Source: CAYMAI01 sp964388445
GTDB lineage: Bacteria; 4484-113; JAGGVC01
Reading direction: 5' to 3'
Length of the DNA: 64,000 nt
Assembly (NCBI GenBank): GCA_964388445.1
Contig: CAYMAI010000006.1
Coordinates: 62,001 to 126,000, forward strand
This document shows, piece by piece, positions 8,605 through 16,786 of the stretch (the first letter of the stretch is position 1; each line of letters opens with the position of its first letter). The position numbers were made by a program, and so were the translations under genes. Below the pieces are notes generated by a model. That model was not told the DNA's origin and did no database searches. It worked only from the letters and a program-made list of their open reading frames with translations.

Positions 8605-10266
8605 TTAAGTTGCTGAAGTAACTTTTCTGTAACTATTCGACTTTTCGTCGAATTCGATGTCGCTGTAATCGTAAGGATCGCCCACGGGAGGCGGCTCGTC
8701 GAAGTTATGGTGAATGGGCGGCGAGCCGCATTGCCATTCGAGCGTGGCACCGCCCCATGGATTGTCCGGCGCGGGTTTGCCTTTGACGAGCGAGCGGATG
8801 AGCGCGACCGCGGCGAATATGAAACCTACGAGCATTATGTAGCCGCCGATTGTGGAAAGCTCGTGGTACGGCTGGTATTGCGGAAAGTAATCGAAATAGC
8901 GGCGGGGCATTCCCTGCGAACCCATTATGAATTGCGGGAAAAACGTTACGTTGAACCCGACGAAGACGAAAAGCGCGCCCGCGATTCCGAGACCGTCCTC
9001 GTACATTTTGCCCGTGATTTTAGGCCACCAGTGGAAAAGCCCGGCGAAAAACGCGATGAGCGCGGAGCCCATCATTACGTAGTGGAAATGGGCGACGACG
9101 AAGTATGTGTCGGTAAGGTGGACGTCGGTCGCCACGCTGCCGAGAAAAAGTCCGGTCAGTCCGCCGATGCCGAACAGGAAAAGGAACGCGAGCGCGTAAA
9201 TCATCGGCGTGTTGAGCGCGATGGAGCCTTTGTACATCGTGGACAGCCAGTTGAAGACTTTTACCGCGGAAGGAATCGCGACGAAGAAGGTGAGGATGCT
9301 GAAAATCATGTTCGCTGCGCCGGATTGGCCGCTGATGAACATATGGTGTCCCCAAACGAGGAAACTGATTATCGCGATGGAAATCGAGCTGTATGCGATT
9401 GCCTTGTAGCCGAAAATGTGTTTGCGGCTGTGGACGGATATGACTTCGCTGATGATACCCATCGCGGGAAGAATCATTATGTAAACCGCCGGATGGGAAT
9501 AGAACCAGAAAAAGTGCTGGAACAAAACCGGATTGCCACCCATCGCGGCGTCGAAAATGCCCACTCCGAGAGCGCGCTCGGCGATAAGAAGCAGGAGCGT
9601 GATTCCGAGGACGGGAGTTGCGAGAACTTGGATGATTGCGGTTGCATAAATCGCCCAAAGGAAAAGCGGCATCTGAAACCAGCCCATTCCCTTCGGCCGC
9701 ATCCATTGAATCGTAACGATGAAATTAAGGCCGGTGAAAATCGAGCTGAAACCCAGGATGAACGCGCCGAGAACGGCGGGGATGACGCTTGTCGCGGTCG
9801 TCGTGGCGTACGGCGTGTAAAAAGTCCAGCCGGTGTCGAGACCGCCTGTCGCGAGCGTGATAAGAAAGAAAATCGCGCCGCCGCAGTATAGCCAGAAACT
9901 GAGCAGGTTCAGTTTCGGAAACGCCACGTCCTTTGCGCCGAGCATGAGGGGCAAAATGAAATTGCCGAGCGCCGCAGGGATTCCGGGGATGATTACGAGG
10001 AAAATCATAATCGCGCCGTGAAGCGTGAACATCTGGTTATACATGTCCGCGTTCATTATCGTGGGGCCGGGCGCGAAAAGCTCCGTGCGAATGAGCATCG
10101 CGAAAATGCCGCCGACGAAAAAGAACAACAGAATGCTGACGAGATACATCACGCCGATCCGTTTGTGGTCGAGCGTCAGAAACCACGAGCGGAAGCCGTG
10201 CGAATGCGTAAGGTAGTTGCCCTCGTGGCCGCCTTCCGCTCCGCCCGTATGTACGTTTACTGCCAT
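8605..10266 (-). CDS. Cytochrome c oxidase subunit I (A-type heme-copper oxidase)
   Basis: The 553-residue catalytic subunit has about twelve membrane segments. Visible ligands include the heme a histidine in FTLHGAIM, the CuB/Tyr region FWFYSHPAVYIMILP, the paired histidines in WGHHMF and the heme a3/a HFHYVMMG region. The YSHP sequence in place of GHPE indicates the A2-type proton channel, as in caa3 oxidases. It reduces oxygen to water and pumps protons, receiving electrons from the CuA/cytochrome c subunit encoded next door. Length and motif content are normal. Confidence 0.96.
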   Translation of the reverse strand: MAVNVHTGGAEGGHEGNYLTHSHGFRSWFLTLDHKRIGVMYLVSILLFFFVGGIFAMLIRTELFAPGPTIMNADMYNQMFTLHGAIMIFLVIIPGIPAALGNFILPLMLGAKDVAFPKLNLLSFWLYCGGAIFFLITLATGGLDTGWTFYTPYATTTATSVIPAVLGAFILGFSSIFTGLNFIVTIQWMRPKGMGWFQMPLFLWAIYATAIIQVLATPVLGITLLLLIAERALGVGIFDAAMGGNPVLFQHFFWFYSHPAVYIMILPAMGIISEVISVHSRKHIFGYKAIAYSSISIAIISFLVWGHHMFISGQSGAANMIFSILTFFVAIPSAVKVFNWLSTMYKGSIALNTPMIYALAFLFLFGIGGLTGLFLGSVATDVHLTDTYFVVAHFHYVMMGSALIAFFAGLFHWWPKITGKMYEDGLGIAGALFVFVGFNVTFFPQFIMGSQGMPRRYFDYFPQYQPYHELSTIGGYIMLVGFIFAAVALIRSLVKGKPAPDNPWGGATLEWQCGSPPIHHNFDEPPPVGDPYDYSDIEFDEKSNSYRKVTSAT

Positions 10267-10302
10267 AGATAATTCACCGTTCCTTGGCCGGCGCCGCCGC
10301 GT

Positions 10303-11475
10303 TTACGAATGCGCATCGCCGCCGTCCTCGCTTTCGCCGCCATGCCCGCCCGAATCCGCGCCGGCTTCGCCGCTTTCCGATTCGCCTTGTTCGACTTCCG
10401 CGGAATCATCGCCGGATTCTTCGCCGGCGGAATCGCCGTCTCCGGTTGCGGCATCCGGCCACGCTTGAAGCACCTTGTCGCGGTGCTTTTCGCTTAGGCT
10501 TTTAATGTATTCGATGAGAGCGGCGATTTCCTTGTCGTTCACTTTGCCTTGATAGGTCGGCATAACCGGGTCGAAGCCGGCGACGATTTTCTTCATCGGG
10601 TCGAGAATGGACTCGCGCAAATAATTCTCGTCGGCTTCTGCCTTGCTTCCGTCTTTGAACGCGACTGTTTCGCCAAAAAGCTCTTTAAACGTCGGGCCGA
10701 TAAGCGCGGTGCCGTCGGTCGTATGGCACTGCGCGCAGCCTTTGGTGTTATACAGTTTTTCGCCCGCTTCCACCGGCGTCATTCTGTCCACGAAACTGGA
10801 CGCGTCGGCGAGCCACGTTTCATAACCGCCGGGTTCGTGTACGAAAACCTTGGCGTACATATCCGAGTGGCCCGTGCCGCAATATTCGGCGCAAAGGACG
10901 TCGAATTCGCCTGACTTGGTCGCTTCGAACCAAAGTTTGGTGTATCTGCCGGGCACGACGTCCTTTTTCACCCTGAACGCCGGAACGAAAAAGCTGTGGA
11001 TGACGTCTTCGCTGGACATAATCAGTTCGACCGGTGTGCCGACGGGAACGTGGAGATTTTCGTCAACGTAGCCGTTCGGATAAGTGAAAAACCACTGCCA
11101 CTTTTGGCCGGTTACCTGAATTTCCATCGCGTTTCCCGGCGCGACGGTCATGTCGAGATAGCCTTTGAAGCCCAGATAGAAAATGACAATGACGATTATT
11201 GACGGAATAACGGTCCATACCATTTCCAGCATTTGATGGTGGTGAGGAGATTCCTCGGGAGCCTTTCCTTTGCGCCGCCGGTATTGAACGACGAAGACGC
11301 CCATAAGCGCGACGATAAGCGCGAAGAAAAAGACCGATATCCACATTATCAGCCAGAAAATGAAGTCCACGTTGTGCGCGGTCGTGGATGCGTTGACTGG
11401 CATCCATAGCCCGCCATCGCCTTGAAAAACGGCTGCCGCGCCGCCGACCGCTTTCGCACCGAACATTAAGCCCAT
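10303..11475 (-). CDS. Cytochrome c oxidase subunit II with fused cytochrome c (caa3 type)
   Basis: The 390-residue protein has two membrane segments (about 36-66 and 84-104), a CuA domain and a C-terminal cytochrome c domain. CuA ligands are His160 (EDVIHSFF) and the CAEYCGTGHSDM cluster (195-206); the heme-binding CAQCH is at 247-251 with a Met ligand in VMPTYQG. The last 50 residues are very acidic (Asp/Glu/Ser/Gly-rich), perhaps a docking surface. I take the ATG at 11475, ten bases after GGAGG; it overlaps the end of sco. The longer open frame upstream would run far into sco and is rejected. Electrons pass from ActE or another cytochrome to this c-domain, then to CuA. Confidence 0.94.
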   Translation of the reverse strand: MGLMFGAKAVGGAAAVFQGDGGLWMPVNASTTAHNVDFIFWLIMWISVFFFALIVALMGVFVVQYRRRKGKAPEESPHHHQMLEMVWTVIPSIIVIVIFYLGFKGYLDMTVAPGNAMEIQVTGQKWQWFFTYPNGYVDENLHVPVGTPVELIMSSEDVIHSFFVPAFRVKKDVVPGRYTKLWFEATKSGEFDVLCAEYCGTGHSDMYAKVFVHEPGGYETWLADASSFVDRMTPVEAGEKLYNTKGCAQCHTTDGTALIGPTFKELFGETVAFKDGSKAEADENYLRESILDPMKKIVAGFDPVMPTYQGKVNDKEIAALIEYIKSLSEKHRDKVLQAWPDAATGDGDSAGEESGDDSAEVEQGESESGEAGADSGGHGGESEDGGDAHS

Positions 11476-12377
11476 TTGCCCGATTCCTCCGCCCCTATAT
11501 CGACGCCGGCGGCGGCCTTGCGGCCGTCCCGCCGCCTGACGCGCGCGAACGCCCATGCTCCGCTCATCGTGGTACCGAGAGCGAATAATGTGACGAGCGC
11601 GCCGAGGCGCATGACGTTCATTGCATGCATCGTATATTTGCCTTCGCTCGAATCGAAGTGGAAGCAGTAAAGCATCACTTTGTCGAGCGGTGTGCCGATT
11701 TTTCCTTCGCCCGCTTCGAGGAGCGACAGCCTCACGGTCGCCGGGTCGTACATTACGCCGTAAATGTAACGAGAAACCCTGCCGTCCGGCGTAAGCACGA
11801 TGAGGGCGGCGGAATGCGCATATTCCTTGCGCTTTTCGTTCCATTTATAGCCGAAACCGACGGCTTCGGTGAGCGCCTTGATGTCTTTTTCGCGACCGGT
11901 CAGGAAGTGCCAGCCTCGCGCCGCATCGGGCCGTCCGTACATTTTGATGTAGTTTTGTTTCTTGAGCTTGGAAAGAATCGGCGTTTCCGCGGGATTGAAA
12001 CTTACCGTGAGCATTTCGAATTCGCGGCCGGGCATCCATTTTATTTTCTGCAGCGCGTCCACCGCTCCGTTAACGACGAGCGTGCAGAGCATCGGACACT
12101 CGAAGTACACAAGGGTGAGTATGACCGGCTTTTCGCCGTTAAAATACTTGCCCAGCGTCACCTTGTTGCCGTTTTCGTCGGTGAATTCGGCGCCGAGGGG
12201 AATCTGCGCGTCCGGCATTTCGGTTATGCCGACGCCTTCGAGTTCTTCGACATCTCTCTGAGCGATTTGCGAATATGCGGGGGCGGCCGTAGCGGAAAGC
12301 GCGGCGAGCGCGACGGCGGCGGCGAAAAGAGCCGCAATGTCCGCCCGCAAATTAATTATTTCCCGCAACGGTTTCAC
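11466..12377 (-). CDS. Sco1/SenC family copper chaperone
   Basis: The 303-residue protein has a signal or anchor segment, a thioredoxin-like Sco domain with the copper-binding CPMLC motif and the distal histidine in AHSAALIVL, and a C-terminal membrane segment. Sco proteins load copper into the CuA site of subunit II, whose gene starts inside the end of this one. The extra C-terminal membrane helix is common for Sco proteins encoded in alternative-complex-III loci. It begins at GTG with only a weak Shine-Dalgarno. Confidence 0.92.
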   Translation of the reverse strand: MKPLREIINLRADIAALFAAAVALAALSATAAPAYSQIAQRDVEELEGVGITEMPDAQIPLGAEFTDENGNKVTLGKYFNGEKPVILTLVYFECPMLCTLVVNGAVDALQKIKWMPGREFEMLTVSFNPAETPILSKLKKQNYIKMYGRPDAARGWHFLTGREKDIKALTEAVGFGYKWNEKRKEYAHSAALIVLTPDGRVSRYIYGVMYDPATVRLSLLEAGEGKIGTPLDKVMLYCFHFDSSEGKYTMHAMNVMRLGALVTLFALGTTMSGAWAFARVRRRDGRKAAAGVDIGAEESGKWA

Positions 12378-12383
12378 CTTCTG

Positions 12384-12752
12384 TTACCTATGCCCCCTGC
12401 GCTTGCGCGGAGCGGGCTTGACTTCGGGCGCGGGCATTTTTGGCGGCGCGAGATTCGCCATCCGCGCGCCGAGCATGTTTTCGCCCGCTACGATTTCTAT
12501 CGCATCGTCGATCGGAATCGTTGCCCTTCCGGATGAAGCGTCGATTATTTTGTAGCCGCCGAGCTCCGCCTCTTGCGAGGCGATTATGTTTTCGAGCCAG
12601 TCGTTTCCTGCCGAATATATCTTGCCGCGCACTTCCGCTTTTTCCGCATACCTGTATCCGGCGAAAGTCACGACAATCGTCACGAAAAGGAGAATCGAGA
12701 AAATAAGCGCGCCGATAAGAACTTCCGCTGTATTTACGCCTTCATGTTCCAT
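12384..12752 (-). CDS. Small membrane protein of the ACIII/oxidase operon
   Basis: A 122-residue protein with one N-terminal membrane segment (about 10-33), a short soluble region containing ATIPIDDAIEIVAGENM and a Pro/Arg/Lys-rich basic tail. The 'IPID-A-EIV' sequence resembles small proteins I recall between actF and sco in other ACIII loci, where their role is undescribed. AAGGAG precedes the ATG. Position between actF and sco suggests an assembly or structural role. Confidence 0.82.
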   Translation of the reverse strand: MEHEGVNTAEVLIGALIFSILLFVTIVVTFAGYRYAEKAEVRGKIYSAGNDWLENIIASQEAELGGYKIIDASSGRATIPIDDAIEIVAGENMLGARMANLAPPKMPAPEVKPAPRKRRGHR

Positions 12753-12776
12753 ATGCTTCTCCTTATATTCCTTTCG

Positions 12777-14012
12777 TTATACGTTTTCGAACTTGAGCGA
12801 GTCGAGCAGCCTCGGATCTTTCATCGGGATAATCGAATTCGCGCCGGCGATTTTTACCATCGACGCGATGAAAATTCCGCCGATTCCCACCATGCAAAGC
12901 ACGTCCATCGGGCTGAACATCAGCGATTTCGATGCCTGGTCGAACTCCGGAATTATCAGGTAGTAAAGATCGACGAAATGCGCGAAGAGCATCCAAAGAG
13001 CGCCGGCTATCAACAGCCGCTTTTTCCGTTTGATGCCGCGGGCGATTAGATACAAAAACGGTATTACGAAGTGAATCGCCAGAAGCGCCCATGAATACCA
13101 GTACCATTCGCCGCTGGTCCTGCGCAAAAACCACGCGGTTTCTTCGGGAATGTTTCCGTACCAAATGAGCATGAACTGGCTGAACGCGATGTAGCACCAG
13201 AAAACGGTGAACGCGAAAATGAGCTTGCCTAGGTCGTGATAATGCTCGATGGTGATGGCTTTTTTCAAAAAGCCGGATTTTTGCAGCGCAATCGAGAGCA
13301 CGGTAAGGAACGAAAAGAACCCCACTGCCGCGCCGGAGAAGACGTAAACGCCGAAAATCGTGGAAAACCAAGCGTAATCTAGCGACATCAGGAAATCGAA
13401 GGAAGCGAAAGTAAGCGTCAGCGCGAACGCCACGAGGCCGGGCCCCGCAAGCCGCTGGAGCGATAGCGTAAGAGCTGCGTCGCCCGATTCGTCCTGCTTT
13501 AGCGAGCGGCCGTAAAAGGCGAACGCGAGCGCTATCCAGACGAGGAAATAAACGACGATGCGAACGCTGAAAAACGGCATGTTCAAATAGGCGGACTTGT
13601 GCAGCATTAATGCGGACGGAGACGGGCCGGGCGCAGCCCATTCGTATAAATGCCCGGCGAAAAGAACGACCGGAATTGCGAGAACCGCGAGCACCGGCAT
13701 TGTCGCCGCCGAAATTTCCGCGATGCGCCTTACGACGACGCTCCAGCTTGCCCGCGTAATGAACTGAATCTGTACGAAAAACAGCGCGCCGAGGGCGAGA
13801 GTAAGAAAATATGCGAAACCGAGCAGATAAGAAAACGCGAATCGCTTTACGCCGCCGCCGGCCATTACGCCGTAAAGGAACGCCGCGATTAGCGAAACTA
13901 CGCCGATAGCGCCGGAAACGAGGAAAATTTTCGCGCCGAAGCCGCCGAGATGCCGCTTTTCGCCTTGCACCATCGTCAAATCGACCGTGTGTAGTGAGCC
14001 GCTAGTTGCCAT
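12777..14012 (-). CDS. actF: Alternative complex III subunit ActF (quinol:electron acceptor oxidoreductase)
   Basis: A polytopic membrane protein (about ten segments, 411 aa) with the ActF features YLLGFAYFLTLALGALFFV and WYGNIPEETAWFLRRTSGEW. ActF is a shortened relative of the NrdF-like ActC membrane subunit and helps form the quinol site and proton path. I choose the ATG at 14012, six bases after GGAG, which overlaps the actE stop by 11 bases; an in-frame start at 14051 would extend it needlessly into actE. Order and content match ActABCDEF operons. Confidence 0.92.
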   Translation of the reverse strand: MATSGSLHTVDLTMVQGEKRHLGGFGAKIFLVSGAIGVVSLIAAFLYGVMAGGGVKRFAFSYLLGFAYFLTLALGALFFVQIQFITRASWSVVVRRIAEISAATMPVLAVLAIPVVLFAGHLYEWAAPGPSPSALMLHKSAYLNMPFFSVRIVVYFLVWIALAFAFYGRSLKQDESGDAALTLSLQRLAGPGLVAFALTLTFASFDFLMSLDYAWFSTIFGVYVFSGAAVGFFSFLTVLSIALQKSGFLKKAITIEHYHDLGKLIFAFTVFWCYIAFSQFMLIWYGNIPEETAWFLRRTSGEWYWYSWALLAIHFVIPFLYLIARGIKRKKRLLIAGALWMLFAHFVDLYYLIIPEFDQASKSLMFSPMDVLCMVGIGGIFIASMVKIAGANSIIPMKDPRLLDSLKFENV

Positions 14013-14712
14013 TTTCATCTCCGGCGAATACTTCGCTGCCCGAGGCGGCATCGGCGCCCGCGCGCAGCATCAAGTCTTTGCGCACATCCTCCGGCAAATC
14101 GGTGATTTTCGCGTTTTGGCTGCGCTGAAGAGCGCGCACGTATGCCACTATCGCCCACCTATCCTCAACCGGAATTTGCGGTCCGTACGCGGGCATGTTT
14201 CTTATGCCGTTCGTTATCGTGTTGAATATGTGACCGGCGGGGCGGCCGAGAACGAGTTCGGTGTGGTAGCTGGACGGCGGAGTCCAAGTGCCTTGAGCCA
14301 GTTCTTCGGCGCGTACCGCGACCGGTCCGTTTCCGTATCCCGATAGGCCGTGGCAGGGAGCGCAGAAAACGTTGTACTTTTCGCGGCCGCGCGTAATGAA
14401 CTCTTCGTTAACCTGAATGCCGGAAGGAAAATCATCCGCCCATTTGCCTTCGTCGATGCCTTTTTCCAAATGGTCGTCGAGCCTGGGCTTTTTGTAGGGG
14501 ACTGCACCGGCCACCGGCGGACGCATCGAGCGCGCGTCGGCGAACATCGGATTGAAAGACTGCGGCTTGAATTTCTGTTGATTGTCCATATCGGGAATGA
14601 GTTCGAACCTCGGCAAATCCGCCGGGCCGCTTCGCTTGAGCATAATCAGCGAAAGAGGGATGAACGAAAGAGACGCCATCAAAACAATCGCGGGGATTAA
14701 CCATTTGGGCAT
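14002..14712 (-). CDS. actE: Alternative complex III monoheme cytochrome c subunit ActE
   Basis: A 236-residue membrane-anchored cytochrome c: N-terminal hydrophobic segment (about 5-24), one heme motif CAPCHG and a likely Met ligand in NMPAYGPQIP. In ACIII, ActE passes electrons out of the complex, here probably to the cytochrome c domain of CoxB. A Shine-Dalgarno GGAGGGATAGGAA stands before the ATG. The C-terminal 25 residues are low complexity. Confidence 0.93.
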   Translation of the reverse strand: MPKWLIPAIVLMASLSFIPLSLIMLKRSGPADLPRFELIPDMDNQQKFKPQSFNPMFADARSMRPPVAGAVPYKKPRLDDHLEKGIDEGKWADDFPSGIQVNEEFITRGREKYNVFCAPCHGLSGYGNGPVAVRAEELAQGTWTPPSSYHTELVLGRPAGHIFNTITNGIRNMPAYGPQIPVEDRWAIVAYVRALQRSQNAKITDLPEDVRKDLMLRAGADAASGSEVFAGDENGN

Positions 14713-14715
14713 TTC

Positions 14716-15297
14716 CTATCCCTCCTCCCCGTAAACCGCTTCGACTTTTCCGCCTTCGATGGATTCGAGAAAACTCACGGTCGCCGATTCGTCGAACTTC
14801 GGATCGCTGGCGCATACGCTGATAAAAAATCTGTCGTTCGTCGCCCGAGAAAACCTTTCGCTGTTGAAAGCCATATGATAGTACTTCGGCAGCCGGTTGA
14901 ACGCGAGCATTCCGAAGAACGCGCCGAAAGCGGCGAATAGAATAGTCATTTCGAATGCAACGGGGATGTTTGCGGCGAGACTCCAGAACGGCTTGCCGCT
15001 GATGTTGAGCGCATAATCGTAGGCGTTCATCCACCACTGCATAAGTATGCCGAGGAACAGCCCCGCGAAACCGCAAACGAAAACGAAGTACGGAAGCCTC
15101 GTCGCCCTTAGTCCCATCGCGTCGTTCAGTCCGTGCACGGGAAACGGCGTGTGGCAGTCCCAATGCGTGAATCCTTCGTCACGGGTTTTCTCCGCGGCGT
15201 GCAGAAGGTCGTGAACCTCGGAAAATTCCACTAAGTAGCCGAGAAGTTTCTTTTCAGTTTTCTCCGCGGGAGCGGCATTTACCGGATTTCCGCTCAT
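14716..15297 (-). CDS. actD: Alternative complex III subunit ActD (DUF3341)
   Basis: A 193-residue protein with the ActD pattern: a soluble N-terminal part (LLGYLVEFSEVHDLLHAA, then THWDCHTPFPVHGL), two membrane segments (about 70-90 and 113-133) and a short C-terminal domain (MAFNSERFSRATNDRFFIS). It is a structural membrane subunit without cofactors. The ATG overlaps the actC stop by four bases (ATGA). Confidence 0.93.
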   Translation of the reverse strand: MSGNPVNAAPAEKTEKKLLGYLVEFSEVHDLLHAAEKTRDEGFTHWDCHTPFPVHGLNDAMGLRATRLPYFVFVCGFAGLFLGILMQWWMNAYDYALNISGKPFWSLAANIPVAFEMTILFAAFGAFFGMLAFNRLPKYYHMAFNSERFSRATNDRFFISVCASDPKFDESATVSFLESIEGGKVEAVYGEEG

Positions 15298-16784
15298 TTC
15301 GCCTCACCTTCCAAAGCGGCTTTGCGCTCGTCGTGGCTCTTCGGCGCGTCGCCCCAGTAGTCGCCCAGCGGGCGGTGAGCGTCGTGCTCGTCGCCGTGAA
15401 CGTCGGCCTGCGGCATTACGCTTTTGACTTCGGCCATCGCAACCATCGGCAGAAACCGGACGAATAACAGGAATAGGAAGAAGAACAAGCCGAGCGAGCC
15501 GAGGAAAGTCATAACTTCGACCCATGACGGCGTGTACATTCCCCAAGAGGAAGGCAGATAATCGCGATGAAGCGAGGTTACGACGATAACGAAGCGCTCG
15601 AACCACATGCCAATGTCAACGGCTATCGCCACGATGAACATAACGGGAATGCTGGTGCGGAATTTTTTAAACCAAAAAAGCTGGGGAAAAATAACGTTGC
15701 AGGTAATCATCGTCCAGTACGCCCAAGAATACGGGCCGAGGGCGCGATTGACGAACGCGAAAAGCTCGGTCATATTGCCGCCGTACCACGCGATGAAGAA
15801 CTCGACCGCGTAAGCGTATCCCACCATCATTCCGGTGGCGAGAATAATCTTGTTGCAGTTTTCGAGGTGGTGCATCGTAATGATGTTTTTCAGCCCGAAA
15901 AACTGGCGGGAAGGAATGGCGAGCGTAAGAACCATCGCGAAGCCGCCGAAAATTGCGCCCGCGACGAAGTAAGGCGGGAAAATCGTCGTGTGCCAACCGG
16001 GAATAACGCTCGTCGCGAAGTCGAAACTGACGACGGAGTGGACGGACAGGACGAGCGGGGTGGCGAGCGCGGCGAGAAGCAGATAGGCTTTTTCGAATCT
16101 CAGCCACTGGCGGTTGGCGCCGCGCCAGCCGAGCGCGAGTAGCCCGTAAACGAATTTGCGTATTTTCGTGACCGCCCGGTCGCGAAGGGTGGCGAAGTCC
16201 GGAATCATTCCCATGTACCAGAAGAGAAGGGACACGAGAAAATAGGTCGAAACCGCGAAGACATCCCAAAGGAGGGGGCTTCTGAAATTCGGCCACATCC
16301 ACATTTGGTTGGGGATGGGAAGAAGCCAGTAAATAAGCCAGACGCGACCGACGTGGAAGGTCGGGAAGATCAGCGCGCAAATAACCGCAAAAATCGTCAT
16401 CGCTTCCGCGAAGCGGTTGATACCCGTCCTCCATTTTTGGCGGAAAAGGAACAATATGGCGCTGATGAGCGTGCCCGCGTGGCCGATGCCGATCCAGAAA
16501 ACGAAGTTGACGATATCGAAGCCCCAGCTTACCGGAACGTTGACGCCCCACACGCCGATACCGGTAACGACAAGATATCCCAGCATTAGCAGCAGATTAA
16601 GCGTGAGGAGCGACGCGATGCCGAAAGCAATCCACCACGCCCGGGTCGGTTTCGGCGCTTCCGTTATTCCGCAAACGGTTTCGGTTATATCCGAAAAAGA
16701 CTTGCCGCCGGTTACGAGAACGGGCTTTACTCTGGGGTCGTCGATGGTGTTATCGAAAGTTGCGTCGTGAGGAAGTGCGTTCAT
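15294..16784 (-). CDS. actC: Alternative complex III membrane subunit ActC (NrfD/PsrC-like)
   Basis: A 496-residue integral membrane protein with about ten segments of the NrfD type, including VNFVFWIGIGHAGTLISAIL, the usual quinol-site region. ActC binds menaquinol or another quinol and hands electrons to the iron-sulfur subunit ActB. The C-terminal 45 residues are hydrophilic and His/Asp-rich. The ATG follows the actB stop directly. Confidence 0.95.
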   Translation of the reverse strand: MNALPHDATFDNTIDDPRVKPVLVTGGKSFSDITETVCGITEAPKPTRAWWIAFGIASLLTLNLLLMLGYLVVTGIGVWGVNVPVSWGFDIVNFVFWIGIGHAGTLISAILFLFRQKWRTGINRFAEAMTIFAVICALIFPTFHVGRVWLIYWLLPIPNQMWMWPNFRSPLLWDVFAVSTYFLVSLLFWYMGMIPDFATLRDRAVTKIRKFVYGLLALGWRGANRQWLRFEKAYLLLAALATPLVLSVHSVVSFDFATSVIPGWHTTIFPPYFVAGAIFGGFAMVLTLAIPSRQFFGLKNIITMHHLENCNKIILATGMMVGYAYAVEFFIAWYGGNMTELFAFVNRALGPYSWAYWTMITCNVIFPQLFWFKKFRTSIPVMFIVAIAVDIGMWFERFVIVVTSLHRDYLPSSWGMYTPSWVEVMTFLGSLGLFFFLFLLFVRFLPMVAMAEVKSVMPQADVHGDEHDAHRPLGDYWGDAPKSHDERKAALEGEAK

Positions 16785-16786
16785 TT

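Noticed and set aside
8707..9891. Long plus-strand frame (394 codons) opposite coxA
   Set aside because: Highly charged, repetitive composition typical of the reverse strand of a GC-rich membrane-protein gene; coxA is certain.
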